Source: Polynucleobacter bastaniensis (lineage in GTDB: Bacteria > Pseudomonadota > Gammaproteobacteria > Burkholderiales > Burkholderiaceae). Taken from it: DNA of 64,000 nucleotides. This document shows positions 1 to 8,855 of this stretch, in pieces; positions within the stretch are counted from its first letter, which is position 1, and each line of letters begins with the position of its first letter. The stretch lies in assembly GCF_018882205.1 (NCBI RefSeq), contig NZ_JACVOU010000002.1:434001-498000 (forward strand). The letters are read 5' to 3'. The translations under genes and the position numbers were made by a program. Under the pieces are notes generated by a model, which saw only the letters and a program-made list of their open reading frames with translations, was not told the origin of the DNA and searched no databases.

Positions 1-90
1 TTTTTCTACCCGGCCAACACAGGAGGCACAGGTCATCCCATCAATGTCGAGGGTATAAAACTCTGAATTAGACGATTCTGTAGGGCTCAT
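1..90 (-). CDS. copA: Copper-translocating P-type ATPase, N-terminal fragment
   Basis: The minus strand reads from an ATG at 90 to the window edge, so only the first 30 codons are present. They contain the heavy-metal-associated motif GMTCASCVGRVEK, whose two cysteines bind Cu(I) at the N-terminus of copper-exporting P1B ATPases. The gene is divergent from a small CopZ-like chaperone gene at 164, the usual pairing for copper homeostasis. The transmembrane and ATPase domains lie outside the window, so another soft-metal ATPase cannot be excluded, but the CASC motif favours copper. Confidence 0.8.
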   Translation of the reverse strand, partial: MSPTESSNSEFYTLDIDGMTCASCVGRVEK

Positions 91-106
91 GTAGAAGATA
101 ATCTAC
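91..106. promoter_or_regulatory. Inverted repeat at the copA start
   Basis: GTAGA and TCTAC form five-base arms around a six-base spacer, directly upstream of the copA ATG in the 73 bp divergent copA-copZ interval. It could be an operator or chance. I do not see the classic CueR-type dyad. Confidence 0.25.
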
Positions 107-163
107 TTGAAGGTGAAAAAAAGCCATTAACAACTGCATTTTGACTGTTTTGAAAGGTTAGCC

Positions 164-358
164 ATGTTTACGCTCAAGGTTTCAGGGATGACTTGTGGTG
201 CTTGCATCAACGCAGTTACTCGGGCGGTGCAAGCTCAAGATCCTCAGGCTCAGATTCAGGTGGACCTAGCGACTCAGTTGGTCACGCTAGAAACAAGCCT
301 TTCTCCAGAGCTAGCCTCCGGGCTCATAAGGGAGGCTGGATTCCCAGTTGCACATTAG
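164..358 (+). CDS. copZ: Heavy-metal-associated domain copper chaperone (CopZ-like)
   Basis: This 64-residue protein is a single HMA ferredoxin-like fold. It starts MFTLKVSGMTCGAC, where the two cysteines of MTCGAC (about residues 10-13) bind a Cu(I) ion. Such chaperones carry cytoplasmic copper to the N-terminal domains of CopA. The gene is divergent from copA, 73 bp away, which supports this role. The length is normal for the family. There is no signal peptide, so it should be cytoplasmic. Confidence 0.85.
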   Translation: MFTLKVSGMTCGACINAVTRAVQAQDPQAQIQVDLATQLVTLETSLSPELASGLIREAGFPVAH

Positions 359-451
359 CAATTAATTTTGGTTTTAGCAATTTTTTGCATGTGCGGTTAA
401 TCTACGCATTATTTGATTTTTCATCATCAGGCTTAATAAAAGAGGTGGAAA

Positions 452-467
452 AGGCTTTATAAAGCCT
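452..467. promoter_or_regulatory. Perfect 16-bp palindrome in the apbC leader
   Basis: AGGCTTTATAAAGCCT is a perfect palindrome 23 bp upstream of the apbC TTG start. No T-run follows, so it does not look like a terminator. It may be an operator or a leader hairpin. The rest of 359-490 holds no recognisable gene. Confidence 0.3.
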
Positions 468-490
468 GCACTTCCAAATAGGAGAGAGTT

Positions 491-1579
491 TTGTCGCTTA
501 CTGTAGAGGCTGTGCAAGCAGTACTAAAGGGTCTGATTGACCCAAATACTAAAATTGATTTTGTAACATCTAAGAGTGTTAAAAACTTACGCGTTGATGG
601 CGGTGATGTTAGTTTGGATATTGTTTTAGGCTATCCAGCAAAAAGTCAATTTGAAGCTATTCGTAAATCGGTGATTGCCGTTCTCCGTGAATTGCCTGAA
701 GTTAAAAACGTCAGCGTGAATGTAAGTAGTCAAATCGTTGCGCATTCTGTTCAGCGCGGTGTCAAACTATTACCTAATGTAAAAAACATCATTGCAGTAG
801 CCAGCGGTAAGGGTGGGGTAGGCAAGTCCACTACCGCCGTTAATCTCGCATTAGCTTTAGCTGCTGAAGGTGCGCAAGTAGGGATGTTGGATGCAGATAT
901 CTACGGCCCAAGCCAGCCAATGATGTTGGGTATTACCGGTAGACCAGAATCCATTGAAGAAAACACGATGGAGCCTATGGAAGGTCATGGCCTCCAAGCG
1001 AGTTCGATTGGTTTCTTGATTGATAACGATGCCCCTATGGTTTGGCGAGGCCCCATGGTGACCTCTGCTTTAGAGCAACTACTGCGTCAAACCCGTTGGC
1101 GTGATCTCGACTATTTGATTGTGGATATGCCTCCTGGCACTGGCGATATCCAATTAACACTTGCTCAGAAGGTGCCTGTTACGGGCGCGGTAATTGTGAC
1201 TACGCCTCAAGATATTGCTTTGCTGGATGCGCGTAAGGGTCTGAAGATGTTTGAAAAGGTGGGCGTACCCATTGTGGGCATCATCGAAAATATGAGTACT
1301 TATATCTGCCCAAGTTGCGGTCATGAAGAGCATGTGTTCGGTACTGGTGGTGGCCAAAAGATGTGCCAAGAATATGGTGCAGACTTCTTGGGTTCATTGC
1401 CTCTGAACTTATCGATACGTGAGCAGGCGGATGCTGGTCGTCCAACAGTTGTAGCGGATCCCGATGGCGCTATCAGCGAAATTTATAAAACGATTGCAAG
1501 ACGAGTTGCAATTAAAGTGGCAGCGCTCTCTAAAGATATGAGCAATAAATTTCCGAACATTGTGGTTCAAAACACTTAA
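491..1579 (+). CDS. apbC: Iron-sulfur cluster carrier protein ApbC/Mrp
   Basis: A 362-residue Mrp/NBP35-family P-loop ATPase that binds and transfers Fe-S clusters to apoproteins in the cytoplasm. Residues 1-80 are a MIP18/DUF59-like domain. The deviant Walker A GKGGVGKS is at 106-113, and a CPSC motif near residue 275 is the usual cluster-ligand pair at the dimer interface. The start is TTG at 491, preceded by GGAGAGAG. The stop lies only 6 bp before the DUF3305 gene of the formate dehydrogenase operon, so co-transcription is likely and a role in loading that Fe-S-rich system is plausible, though ApbC is a general factor. Confidence 0.93.
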   Translation: MSLTVEAVQAVLKGLIDPNTKIDFVTSKSVKNLRVDGGDVSLDIVLGYPAKSQFEAIRKSVIAVLRELPEVKNVSVNVSSQIVAHSVQRGVKLLPNVKNIIAVASGKGGVGKSTTAVNLALALAAEGAQVGMLDADIYGPSQPMMLGITGRPESIEENTMEPMEGHGLQASSIGFLIDNDAPMVWRGPMVTSALEQLLRQTRWRDLDYLIVDMPPGTGDIQLTLAQKVPVTGAVIVTTPQDIALLDARKGLKMFEKVGVPIVGIIENMSTYICPSCGHEEHVFGTGGGQKMCQEYGADFLGSLPLNLSIREQADAGRPTVVADPDGAISEIYKTIARRVAIKVAALSKDMSNKFPNIVVQNT

Positions 1580-1585
1580 GGCCTT

Positions 1586-2125
1586 ATGCGTTTTGCTGTG
1601 ATCATGCGCAAGCAGTTTGTTGATAATCCGTGGATTTCATATCGGTGGGCGCCGCACGAGGTATTGCCGGATTTTGGGCAATTTACCAGTACATCTATAG
1701 CAGACAATAAGATCTCTGGACAATTTCTTGGGCGCGATGAGCAGGGTGAGTCCTGGTTGTTTACTGGATACGAACTCAATCTTTATCCAGATGAAGCTGA
1801 AGGCTACTACCTCAACTTATCGGCAACTCTTCCTGCTTGGTTTGTCATGTGGCGTCTTGAGGAAGATGTTGAGAGATATATTGACACACAATCTATTGAC
1901 TTAGCTAAAACAGAGCCTACGTTTGCCATTCCCCATCGGATCAGCGTAAGCTACAACGAAGCAGGGCGTCTATTGGATGGCGGCGAGTCGGTTGATAGTG
2001 TTCTTTTGTCTGCAGAGCATGCCTCTTGGTTGCAAGAGTATGTCAATGAACATTACCGTCCTGAGCCGAAAAAACGCCATCGTCCTGAATCATTCAAGGG
2101 TGCAAACCGCCCAGTGGAGGATTGA
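1586..2125 (+). CDS. DUF3305 domain protein of the formate dehydrogenase operon
   Basis: A 179-residue soluble protein beginning MRFAVIMRKQFVDNPWISYR, typical of the DUF3305 family found beside formate dehydrogenase genes in many proteobacteria. Its biochemical function is not known to me. It has no signal peptide or membrane segment and a basic, proline-containing C-terminal tail. Its TGA overlaps the ATG of the next gene, indicating translational coupling with the DUF3306 protein. Context suggests an accessory role in maturation of the enzyme. Confidence 0.8.
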   Translation: MRFAVIMRKQFVDNPWISYRWAPHEVLPDFGQFTSTSIADNKISGQFLGRDEQGESWLFTGYELNLYPDEAEGYYLNLSATLPAWFVMWRLEEDVERYIDTQSIDLAKTEPTFAIPHRISVSYNEAGRLLDGGESVDSVLLSAEHASWLQEYVNEHYRPEPKKRHRPESFKGANRPVED

Positions 2126-2685
2126 TGGCTGATGGTTTTTTAAGTCGATGGTCGCGTCGTAAGTTAGGTGAAGATATTGAGCCTGAGAAAAAATCAGGCG
2201 AGCTCGCTAAGGAGAAATTAGCTGTCAGTCCGCAGACTATGCAGCAATCAACCGAGATTGAAGATGCTCCGCCGCCCGCTTCATTAGATGATGTTGAAAA
2301 GATAGATCGCTTTGCGCCAGATTTCTCAGCCTTTATGCAGCCCGGAGTTGATCCAGCAGTACAGCAAGCGGCAATGAAGAAGATGTTTTCAGACCCGCAC
2401 TTTAATATCATGGATGGTCTGGATATTTATATCGATGATTATTCAAAGCCAGACCCGATTCCCTTAGAGATGCTTAAGCGTATGGTTCAGTCCGATATGT
2501 TGAACATCTTCCGCAAGGATGATGATGGAGAGTCTGAGGCTACTACTGTTGTCGGCATCGATAATTCGGGATTCCAAGACCCAACTTTGCCCGCTCCTGA
2601 CCAGACTGATTTAACATCCACACCAACATCCATTCAGGAGGTGGGGAATCAAGCCTCCGTACCCGTGGATAAAAAAACCAGTTAA
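2125..2685 (+). CDS. DUF3306 domain protein of the formate dehydrogenase operon
   Basis: About 186 residues starting MADGFLSRWSRRKLGED, the FLSRWSRRK signature of DUF3306. The ATG overlaps the preceding TGA; a TTG three bases upstream is an alternative start. The middle is acidic, with a conserved-looking segment (FAPDFSAFMQPGVD) at about 55-68, and the C-terminal 50 residues look disordered and Pro/Thr-rich. It is almost always paired with DUF3305 near formate dehydrogenase. An assembly or maturation role is inferred from position only. Confidence 0.8.
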   Translation: MADGFLSRWSRRKLGEDIEPEKKSGELAKEKLAVSPQTMQQSTEIEDAPPPASLDDVEKIDRFAPDFSAFMQPGVDPAVQQAAMKKMFSDPHFNIMDGLDIYIDDYSKPDPIPLEMLKRMVQSDMLNIFRKDDDGESEATTVVGIDNSGFQDPTLPAPDQTDLTSTPTSIQEVGNQASVPVDKKTS

Positions 2686-2695
2686 GAAGAAATCA

Positions 2696-4786
2696 ATGAG
2701 TCTAAAACTAGTTTGTAATTGCAACGGAACCATGCCTTTGGATGCAAAGGCGCTGGGTGTAACGATGCATACCTCTTTGTGTAGGCAAGAGGTGGGTATC
2801 GCCATTCAGGCAATGAATGGCAATGACTCACTCGTGATCGCTTGTACTCAAGAGGGTGCCTTATTTAACGAGCTAGCGGAGCAATCCGAGAAGCCATTGA
2901 TATCGCCACTACGCTTTGTCAATATTCGTGAGGTGGCTGGATGGACTCAAGAGGCTAAAACTTCTGGACCCAAGATTGCGGCTCTACTTGCCTTGGCGGA
3001 CATGCCGGAAGCCGAGCCCGTTCCAGTCGTGAATTACGAAAGTCAGGGGCGCTTACTCATTGTTGGGCCTGGAAATCAGGCCTTGCCTTGGGCTGAAAAA
3101 TTGAGCGACTCTCTTGATGTCTCAGTGTTGTGTAGCGAGCCAGGAGCACTACCGATCGCCAGAAATTTCCCGACCTATACAGGTGAGGTGACTAAGCTAG
3201 ATGGTTATCTTGGCCACTTTACAGTCGACTGGAATTTACAAAATCCAATTGATCCAGAGATGTGCACCCGTTGCGGCGCCTGTGTTGAAGTCTGCCCAGA
3301 AGGTGCGATTGATGACTCTTTCCAAATTGACCTCAACAAATGTAAGTCTCACCGTGATTGCATCACAGCCTGTGCTGGTATTGGTGCTATTAATTTTGAT
3401 CGCGTTGAACGTCAGCGTAGTTCTGAGTTTGACTTAATTATGGATCTGCGCGCTAACCCTCAAATGCCTATGAGTCAAACTCCGCAAGGCTACTTCGCCC
3501 CAGGTCAGGATCCATTCGAGCAATCTTTAGTAGCCAATCAATTACTCGGATTAGTTGGTGAGTTTGAGAAGCCCAAATACTTTGCTTACAACGAGAAAGT
3601 TTGCGCCCATGGTCGTAATGGCAAAGTGGGATGCAATGCCTGTATCGATGTCTGTTCTACTGGCGCCATATCTTCATTGTTTAAGAATGGGCAGGGCACG
3701 GTTGAGGTAAATCCGAATCTTTGTATGGGTTGCGGGGCTTGCTCGACAGTTTGTCCATCTGGTGCAATGCGTTACAACTATCCAAGTGTGCCGCATCAGG
3801 GTAAAGAAATTAAAACGCTGGCTACGGTGTTTACTGCCCACAGTGCCAAAGCTAAACAATCTTCTAGTCCAACTCTGTTGCTGCATACACTCAAGGCAGG
3901 GACTCAGGTCTTAGATTCTCTCGGGCGATCTGCTCACCTCAGACCAAAACAATTTGAGGGCTTGCCGTGCTTTGTACTGCCCTACGGGATCGAGCATATA
4001 GCCTCTACTGGTTTGGATCTATGGCTTGGTGCGCTTAGCTACGGCTTTGGTGAAGTGGTTTTGTTGCTGACGGGAGATGAGGATCCTAGCTATCGAGCCG
4101 CCCTAGAAACTCAAATTGATTTAGGCAATGCCATTTTGGCTGCCTATGGATTTGACGCCAGACTCTCGCAAATACAGCTGGGTTCAACCTCTGATCTTCA
4201 GTCAGCTTCGCAGGCGATGGGCAAACTTCGTCAACGTGGTGCTTTATCAGCTATTTGTTCTCCCGCTAGCTTTGGTTTGTCCAATCAAAAACGAGAAACG
4301 ATTGAAACGGTCTTAGAGCATTTGCAAAAGCAAGCGGAAGTGCCGTTACCACCTGAGGGAGCAGCTTTACCGCAGTCATCTTTCTTGGGAGGAATAAAAA
4401 TTAACAAGGACGCTTGCACGCTCTGTATGTCTTGTGTGGGTAGCTGTCCTGAAGGCGCTCTACTCGATAACTTAGATGAGCCCAAGCTTTCCTTTATTGA
4501 AAAACAGTGTGTTCAATGCGGTATTTGCGTTCAAACTTGCCCAGAGCAGGCTTTGGCTTTAGCCCCTCGCTTACAAACGGTGGAGCAGCGCAAGCAAAAG
4601 GTAGAGCTTAATGAGACTAAGCCTTTTCATTGCATCGGCTGTGGAAAAGTATTTGGTACAGCAAAAATGGTCGATCTGATGCTGATGAAGCTAGGCGCTC
4701 ACAGTGCCTTTGCTGGAGAAGCCTTAGAAAGACTCAAAATGTGCAGTGATTGTCGTGTTGTCGATATGGTGAAAAAAGAAACATGA
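2696..4786 (+). CDS. Multi-cluster 4Fe-4S ferredoxin-like protein
   Basis: A 696-residue cytoplasmic protein rich in cysteine motifs. CTRCGAC begins near residue 190, a CNACIDVC segment near 318, CMGCGAC at 343, CTLCMSC at 574 and CVQCGIC near 604, each followed by the CP that completes a 4Fe-4S site. A CIGCGK and CSDCR pair at the C-terminus may bind another metal. The first residues carry CNCNG. Large polyferredoxins of this kind recur in DUF3305/3306 formate dehydrogenase clusters. Electron transfer linked to enzyme maturation or activity is an inference. Its stop overlaps the TorD-like gene by ATGA. Confidence 0.85.
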   Translation: MSLKLVCNCNGTMPLDAKALGVTMHTSLCRQEVGIAIQAMNGNDSLVIACTQEGALFNELAEQSEKPLISPLRFVNIREVAGWTQEAKTSGPKIAALLALADMPEAEPVPVVNYESQGRLLIVGPGNQALPWAEKLSDSLDVSVLCSEPGALPIARNFPTYTGEVTKLDGYLGHFTVDWNLQNPIDPEMCTRCGACVEVCPEGAIDDSFQIDLNKCKSHRDCITACAGIGAINFDRVERQRSSEFDLIMDLRANPQMPMSQTPQGYFAPGQDPFEQSLVANQLLGLVGEFEKPKYFAYNEKVCAHGRNGKVGCNACIDVCSTGAISSLFKNGQGTVEVNPNLCMGCGACSTVCPSGAMRYNYPSVPHQGKEIKTLATVFTAHSAKAKQSSSPTLLLHTLKAGTQVLDSLGRSAHLRPKQFEGLPCFVLPYGIEHIASTGLDLWLGALSYGFGEVVLLLTGDEDPSYRAALETQIDLGNAILAAYGFDARLSQIQLGSTSDLQSASQAMGKLRQRGALSAICSPASFGLSNQKRETIETVLEHLQKQAEVPLPPEGAALPQSSFLGGIKINKDACTLCMSCVGSCPEGALLDNLDEPKLSFIEKQCVQCGICVQTCPEQALALAPRLQTVEQRKQKVELNETKPFHCIGCGKVFGTAKMVDLMLMKLGAHSAFAGEALERLKMCSDCRVVDMVKKET

Positions 4787-5427
4787 GTGAACAGATAAAA
4801 GAAAGCTCCGCGACCGAAGTGGGCGATGTGGGCTTGCCGGAAGATTTGGCTAGAGCAGATTTGTATGGCTTGATTGCTAGACTCTTTCATGAGGCGCCTG
4901 ATCAAGAGTTGTTGGATCAAATTGTGTCTTCCATTCCAGAGGGTCAAGAGGCTCAGTCTGAAGCTGCCCCTTTAGCTAGGGTTTGGCAGAATCTGGTCGA
5001 AATGGCTAAAGCCAATCCCGCTAAAGCTTGGCAGGATGAGTTTGATCAGAACTTCATCAGTGTTGGACGCCCCATCATCATTCTGAACGGCTCTTTTTAC
5101 ATGGCCGGTTATTTAAACGAGAGGCCATTGGTGGAAATCCGCCGCGCTTTGGATGCTTTTGGTTTGGAATCTGCTGAGGAAATCTCTGAGACTGAAGACC
5201 ATATCTCTGCACTTTGTGAAGTGATGCGCTATCTGATTGCCGGTGATGACGTTGAGATCTCCAACCTTACAAATCAAAGGGTCTTTTTTAATGACCACAT
5301 TCGACCATGGCATGACGACTTATTCGATGCAATCGATGCGGTCTCCGAGATGCGTCTTTATCACTCTGTGGCCTCTCTGGCTAGGGAATTTCTTGCTATT
5401 GAGGGTCAAGGCTTTGACATGATTTGA
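4783..5427 (+). CDS. TorD/DmsD-family molybdoenzyme chaperone
   Basis: A 214-residue all-helical protein of the TorD family, which binds the twin-arginine leader and assists cofactor insertion in molybdoenzymes before Tat export. Recognisable features are the N-terminal ARADLYGLIARLFHEAPDQE segment and the later EDHISALCEVMRYLI segment, matching the family E-D-H signature. I chose the ATG at 4783, which overlaps the preceding TGA, over an upstream in-frame start at 4750. Its client is presumably the formate dehydrogenase alpha subunit encoded 0.4 kb downstream. Confidence 0.87.
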   Translation: MSEQIKESSATEVGDVGLPEDLARADLYGLIARLFHEAPDQELLDQIVSSIPEGQEAQSEAAPLARVWQNLVEMAKANPAKAWQDEFDQNFISVGRPIIILNGSFYMAGYLNERPLVEIRRALDAFGLESAEEISETEDHISALCEVMRYLIAGDDVEISNLTNQRVFFNDHIRPWHDDLFDAIDAVSEMRLYHSVASLAREFLAIEGQGFDMI

Positions 5428-5560
5428 TGTTGCATTGCATCAAAAAAGGGACTAGTGTTTACCCCCGTTCTTATATAGATTTTGTGTCGCTAATATGTCA
5501 GAAATGCAATTACCATTTAAACTTGATGGATATCAAATGAGCACTAAACAGGAGCATAAG

Positions 5561-5782
5561 ATGAGCACCAAATCTACAGCCGTAGTAAACGAAGAGAACA
5601 AACCTTCCCGCAGGAAGTTTTTCATCGGGGCAGGTGCCACTGTTGGTGCCGTAGCAATAGCCTCCCAAACGCCTATTGGCAAAGCAGTTATTCAAGAAAT
5701 TGGCAGCACAGTGAAGGGTAAAGATGATGGCTATCAACTCACTGCGCACATTCGTAAGTATTACGAGACCACCATGCTTTAA
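5561..5782 (+). CDS. Small Tat-targeted protein of formate dehydrogenase region
   Basis: A 73-residue protein with a twin-arginine signal (PSRRKFFIGAGATVGAVAIA) near residues 15-34 and only about 35 residues after it. It resembles the small formate dehydrogenase region Tat-target family (TIGR02811). The ATG at 5561 follows an AGGAG at proper spacing; in-frame ATGs at 5495 and 5537 lack this. Its function is unknown; it may travel with or modulate assembly of the large subunit. The 133 bp before it hold no other gene and may contain a promoter. Confidence 0.75.
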   Translation: MSTKSTAVVNEENKPSRRKFFIGAGATVGAVAIASQTPIGKAVIQEIGSTVKGKDDGYQLTAHIRKYYETTML

Positions 5783-5843
5783 ACCATTTGTTGATTTAGT
5801 CATTTCGAAATAGTTAATTAAAAATATTACTCAGGGACAAGAT

Positions 5844-8828
5844 ATGAGTCTGACTCGCAAATCTAATACTTCACAAAGCAGCCGCTCTACGCCTGCATCG
5901 CGCCTCATTGGCAGCCTCTCACGCGGACTTCAGTCTGCGGTTCCAACGATGGATCGTCGAACCTTTTTGAAGCGCTCTGGCGTTGGTGTGGGTGCAGGAA
6001 TTGCAGCTAGCCAACTGAGCTTCGTACAAAAAGCGGTTGCTGAGCCGAATAGGGCTATGTTAGATGGTAAGGGCAAGATTGAAGTCAAGAGAACGGTCTG
6101 TTCACACTGTTCAGTAGGTTGCTCAACCGATGCGACTGTTGAAAACGGTGTTTGGGTTCGCCAAGATTCCAATTTTGATTCCCCAATCAACATGGGTGCT
6201 TATTGCGCCAAGGGTGCATCACTACGTGAGCACGGTCATGGTGAATTCCGCCTCCGTTACCCAATGAAGTTAGTTGATGGCAAATACCAAAAGATTTCTT
6301 GGGATCAGGCCTTAACTGAAATCACTGCGCAGATGAAAGATCTCCGCACAAAATACAGCCCTGATTCACTGTTCTTTATCGGATCTTCCAAGCACAGTAA
6401 CGAGCAAGCTTATTTATTGCGTAAGTGGGTTTCTTTCTTTGGAACAAACAATACAGACCATCAAGCTCGTATTTGTCACTCAACCACTGTTGCTGGTGTT
6501 GCAAACACCTGGGGCTATGGCGCAATGACCAATAGCTACAACGATATGATGAACTCCAAGGCCGCCATGTACATTGGCTCCAACGCAGCAGAGGCTCATC
6601 CAGTATCGATGTTGAGTCTTCTGAATGCGAAGGAAAACGGCTGTAAGGTTGTTGTAGTTGATCCACGCTACACCAGAACAGCTGCTAAGTCTGATCAATT
6701 TGTCAGAATTCGTTCAGGTACAGACATTCCATTCTTGTTTGGTGTCCTGTATCACATCTTCAATAACGGCTGGGAAGATAAGAAGTACATCAATGACCGC
6801 GTATACGGCATGGATGAGATTCGCAAAGAAGTGATGGAAAAGTGGACTCCAAAGAACGTTGAAGAAGCTTGCGGCGTTCCAGAGGCGGAAGTTTACAAAG
6901 TTGCTGAGACATTGGCAAAAAATCGTCCAAGTACCGTTGTTTGGTGTATGGGTCAAACTCAGCACACCATCGGTAATGCCATGGTGCGTGCCTCCTGTAT
7001 TTTGCAGTTGGCACTAGGCAACGTCGGCAAGTCTGGCGGCGGAACCAATATTTTCCGTGGTCACTGTAACGTTCAAGGTGCTACTGACGTAGGTCCTAAC
7101 CCAGATTCTTTACCTGGCTACTATGGTTTGGCAGCGGGTTCTTGGAAGCACTTTGCCACTGTTTGGGATGTTGACTACGAGTGGATTAAAGGTCGCTACG
7201 CACCAGACATGATGGAGAAATCAGGTACTACTGTTTCTCGTTGGGTCGACGCTGTGCTAGAGAAGAATGACATGATTGACCAGCAAACCGCTGTTAAAGG
7301 TTTGTTCTTCTGGGGTCACGCAGCAAACTCTCAAACTCGCGGCTTAGATATGAAGCGCGCGATGGACAAGTTAGATCTGCTAGTTGTAGTTGATCCATAC
7401 CCAACAGCAGTAGCTGCGATGGCTGCAATGCCTCCTGCAGAAGGTAACTCAGTTAACAAGAACCGTAACGTATACCTCTTGCCAGCTACAACCCAGTTTG
7501 AAACTTGTGGATCAGCGACTGCATCGAATCGTTCAGTTCAGTGGCGCGAGAAAGTCATCGATCCATTGTTCGAATCCGTACCTGACCACGTCATCATGCA
7601 AGCCTTTGCTGATCGCCTTGGTTTTGGTCAAGAGCTTTCCAAGAATTTCAAGATGCAGAGCTCCAAGTTTGCTGGTAAGCAATGGAAAGAGCCGCTGATT
7701 GAAGACATCCTCAGAGAAATTAACCGCTCTGTTTGGACTATTGGTTATACCGGTCAAACCCCTGAGCGTATTAAAGCGCACATGAGAATGGCAGGCGTAT
7801 TTGATCCAAAGACATTGAAGTCCCGTGGTGGTGTTGATCCTGTCACTGGTTACGACACAACTGGTGATTACTATTGCTTGCCTTGGCCTTGCTATGGCAC
7901 TGCCGCGATCAAGCATCCAGGTTCACCGAACCTCTATGACACCAGTAAGTCGGTGATGGAGGGTGGCGGTAACTTCCGCGCAAACTTTGGTGTTGAGAAG
8001 GACGGTAAGAATTTGCTGGCTGAAGATGGTTCTTACTCAAAAGGTTCTGCGATTAAGACCGGCTACCCAGAGTTTGATCACGTACTTGTGAAAAAACTAG
8101 GTTGGTGGAATCAATTGACTGAGGATGAGCAAAAAGCTGCTGAAGGTAAGAACTGGAAGACGGACTTATCAGGTGGTATTCAGCGCGTTGTCATGAAAAA
8201 CGGCTGCCATCCATTCGGTAACGCTAAAGCGCGTGCTGTTGTTTGGAACTTCCCTGATCCGATTCCAGTCCACCGCGAGGCTTTGTATAGTACTAACGAG
8301 CCAATGATGCGTAAATATCCAACATCTGCGGATAAGAAGAATTTCTGGCGCTTGCCAACTCTGTACAAAACAGTTCAAGATAAAAACTTGAGTGATAAGT
8401 TGTACGAGAAATTCCCAATCATTCTGACCTCTGGCCGTCTGGTTGAGTATGAGGGTGGTGGTGAGGAAACTCGTTCTAACCCTTGGTTGGCAGAGTTGCA
8501 GCAAGAGAACTTTGTGGAAATTAATCCAAAAGCTGCAGCAGCTCGCGGCATCAAGAACTGGGACTATGTGTGGGTTAAATCACCAACAGGTGCCAAGATC
8601 AAAGTTCGCGCGATGGTTACTGAGCGTGTTGATCAAGGAACTGCTTTTGTGCCGTTCCACTTCTCTGGTTGGTGGGAGGGCAATGACTTGCGCAAATACT
8701 ATCCAGAAGGTGCGTCACCAATCATTCTAGGTGAGTCGGTTAACACTGCAACTACCTATGGATATGACCAGGTGACGATGATGCAAGAGACCAAAACTAC
8801 CATGTGCCAAATCGAAAAATTTGCCTAA
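5844..8828 (+). CDS. fdhA: Formate dehydrogenase alpha subunit (molybdopterin/tungstopterin enzyme)
   Basis: A 994-residue catalytic subunit that oxidises formate to CO2. A Tat signal with RR at 38-39 indicates periplasmic export. Cys86, Cys89, Cys93 and Cys121 make the N-terminal 4Fe-4S site, and Cys211 followed by His212 (ARICHSTTVAG) matches the active-site position, so this is a Cys rather than a selenocysteine enzyme. The large bis-MGD domains follow, ending in the usual C-terminal dinucleotide-binding domain. It is flanked by chaperone and beta/gamma genes. The metal, Mo or W, cannot be read from the sequence; the nearby tungstate transporter genes make W possible. Confidence 0.95.
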   Translation: MSLTRKSNTSQSSRSTPASRLIGSLSRGLQSAVPTMDRRTFLKRSGVGVGAGIAASQLSFVQKAVAEPNRAMLDGKGKIEVKRTVCSHCSVGCSTDATVENGVWVRQDSNFDSPINMGAYCAKGASLREHGHGEFRLRYPMKLVDGKYQKISWDQALTEITAQMKDLRTKYSPDSLFFIGSSKHSNEQAYLLRKWVSFFGTNNTDHQARICHSTTVAGVANTWGYGAMTNSYNDMMNSKAAMYIGSNAAEAHPVSMLSLLNAKENGCKVVVVDPRYTRTAAKSDQFVRIRSGTDIPFLFGVLYHIFNNGWEDKKYINDRVYGMDEIRKEVMEKWTPKNVEEACGVPEAEVYKVAETLAKNRPSTVVWCMGQTQHTIGNAMVRASCILQLALGNVGKSGGGTNIFRGHCNVQGATDVGPNPDSLPGYYGLAAGSWKHFATVWDVDYEWIKGRYAPDMMEKSGTTVSRWVDAVLEKNDMIDQQTAVKGLFFWGHAANSQTRGLDMKRAMDKLDLLVVVDPYPTAVAAMAAMPPAEGNSVNKNRNVYLLPATTQFETCGSATASNRSVQWREKVIDPLFESVPDHVIMQAFADRLGFGQELSKNFKMQSSKFAGKQWKEPLIEDILREINRSVWTIGYTGQTPERIKAHMRMAGVFDPKTLKSRGGVDPVTGYDTTGDYYCLPWPCYGTAAIKHPGSPNLYDTSKSVMEGGGNFRANFGVEKDGKNLLAEDGSYSKGSAIKTGYPEFDHVLVKKLGWWNQLTEDEQKAAEGKNWKTDLSGGIQRVVMKNGCHPFGNAKARAVVWNFPDPIPVHREALYSTNEPMMRKYPTSADKKNFWRLPTLYKTVQDKNLSDKLYEKFPIILTSGRLVEYEGGGEETRSNPWLAELQQENFVEINPKAAAARGIKNWDYVWVKSPTGAKIKVRAMVTERVDQGTAFVPFHFSGWWEGNDLRKYYPEGASPIILGESVNTATTYGYDQVTMMQETKTTMCQIEKFA

Positions 8829-8855
8829 GTTAAAAAATAAAGTCAGGAGAACACA

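Noticed and set aside
91-163. CueR-type operator between copA and copZ
   Set aside because: I could not find the ACCTTGC-type dyad with its long spacer; only a weak five-base repeat is present.
193-462. 89-codon plus-strand frame overlapping copZ
   Set aside because: It runs in another frame through copZ and then low-complexity intergenic DNA; the HMA protein in the other frame is clearly real.
7533-7916. 127-codon minus-strand frame inside fdhA
   Set aside because: It is the antisense shadow of the formate dehydrogenase alpha subunit.
5844-8828. Selenocysteine in the formate dehydrogenase
   Set aside because: The active-site codon encodes cysteine and no in-frame TGA interrupts the gene.
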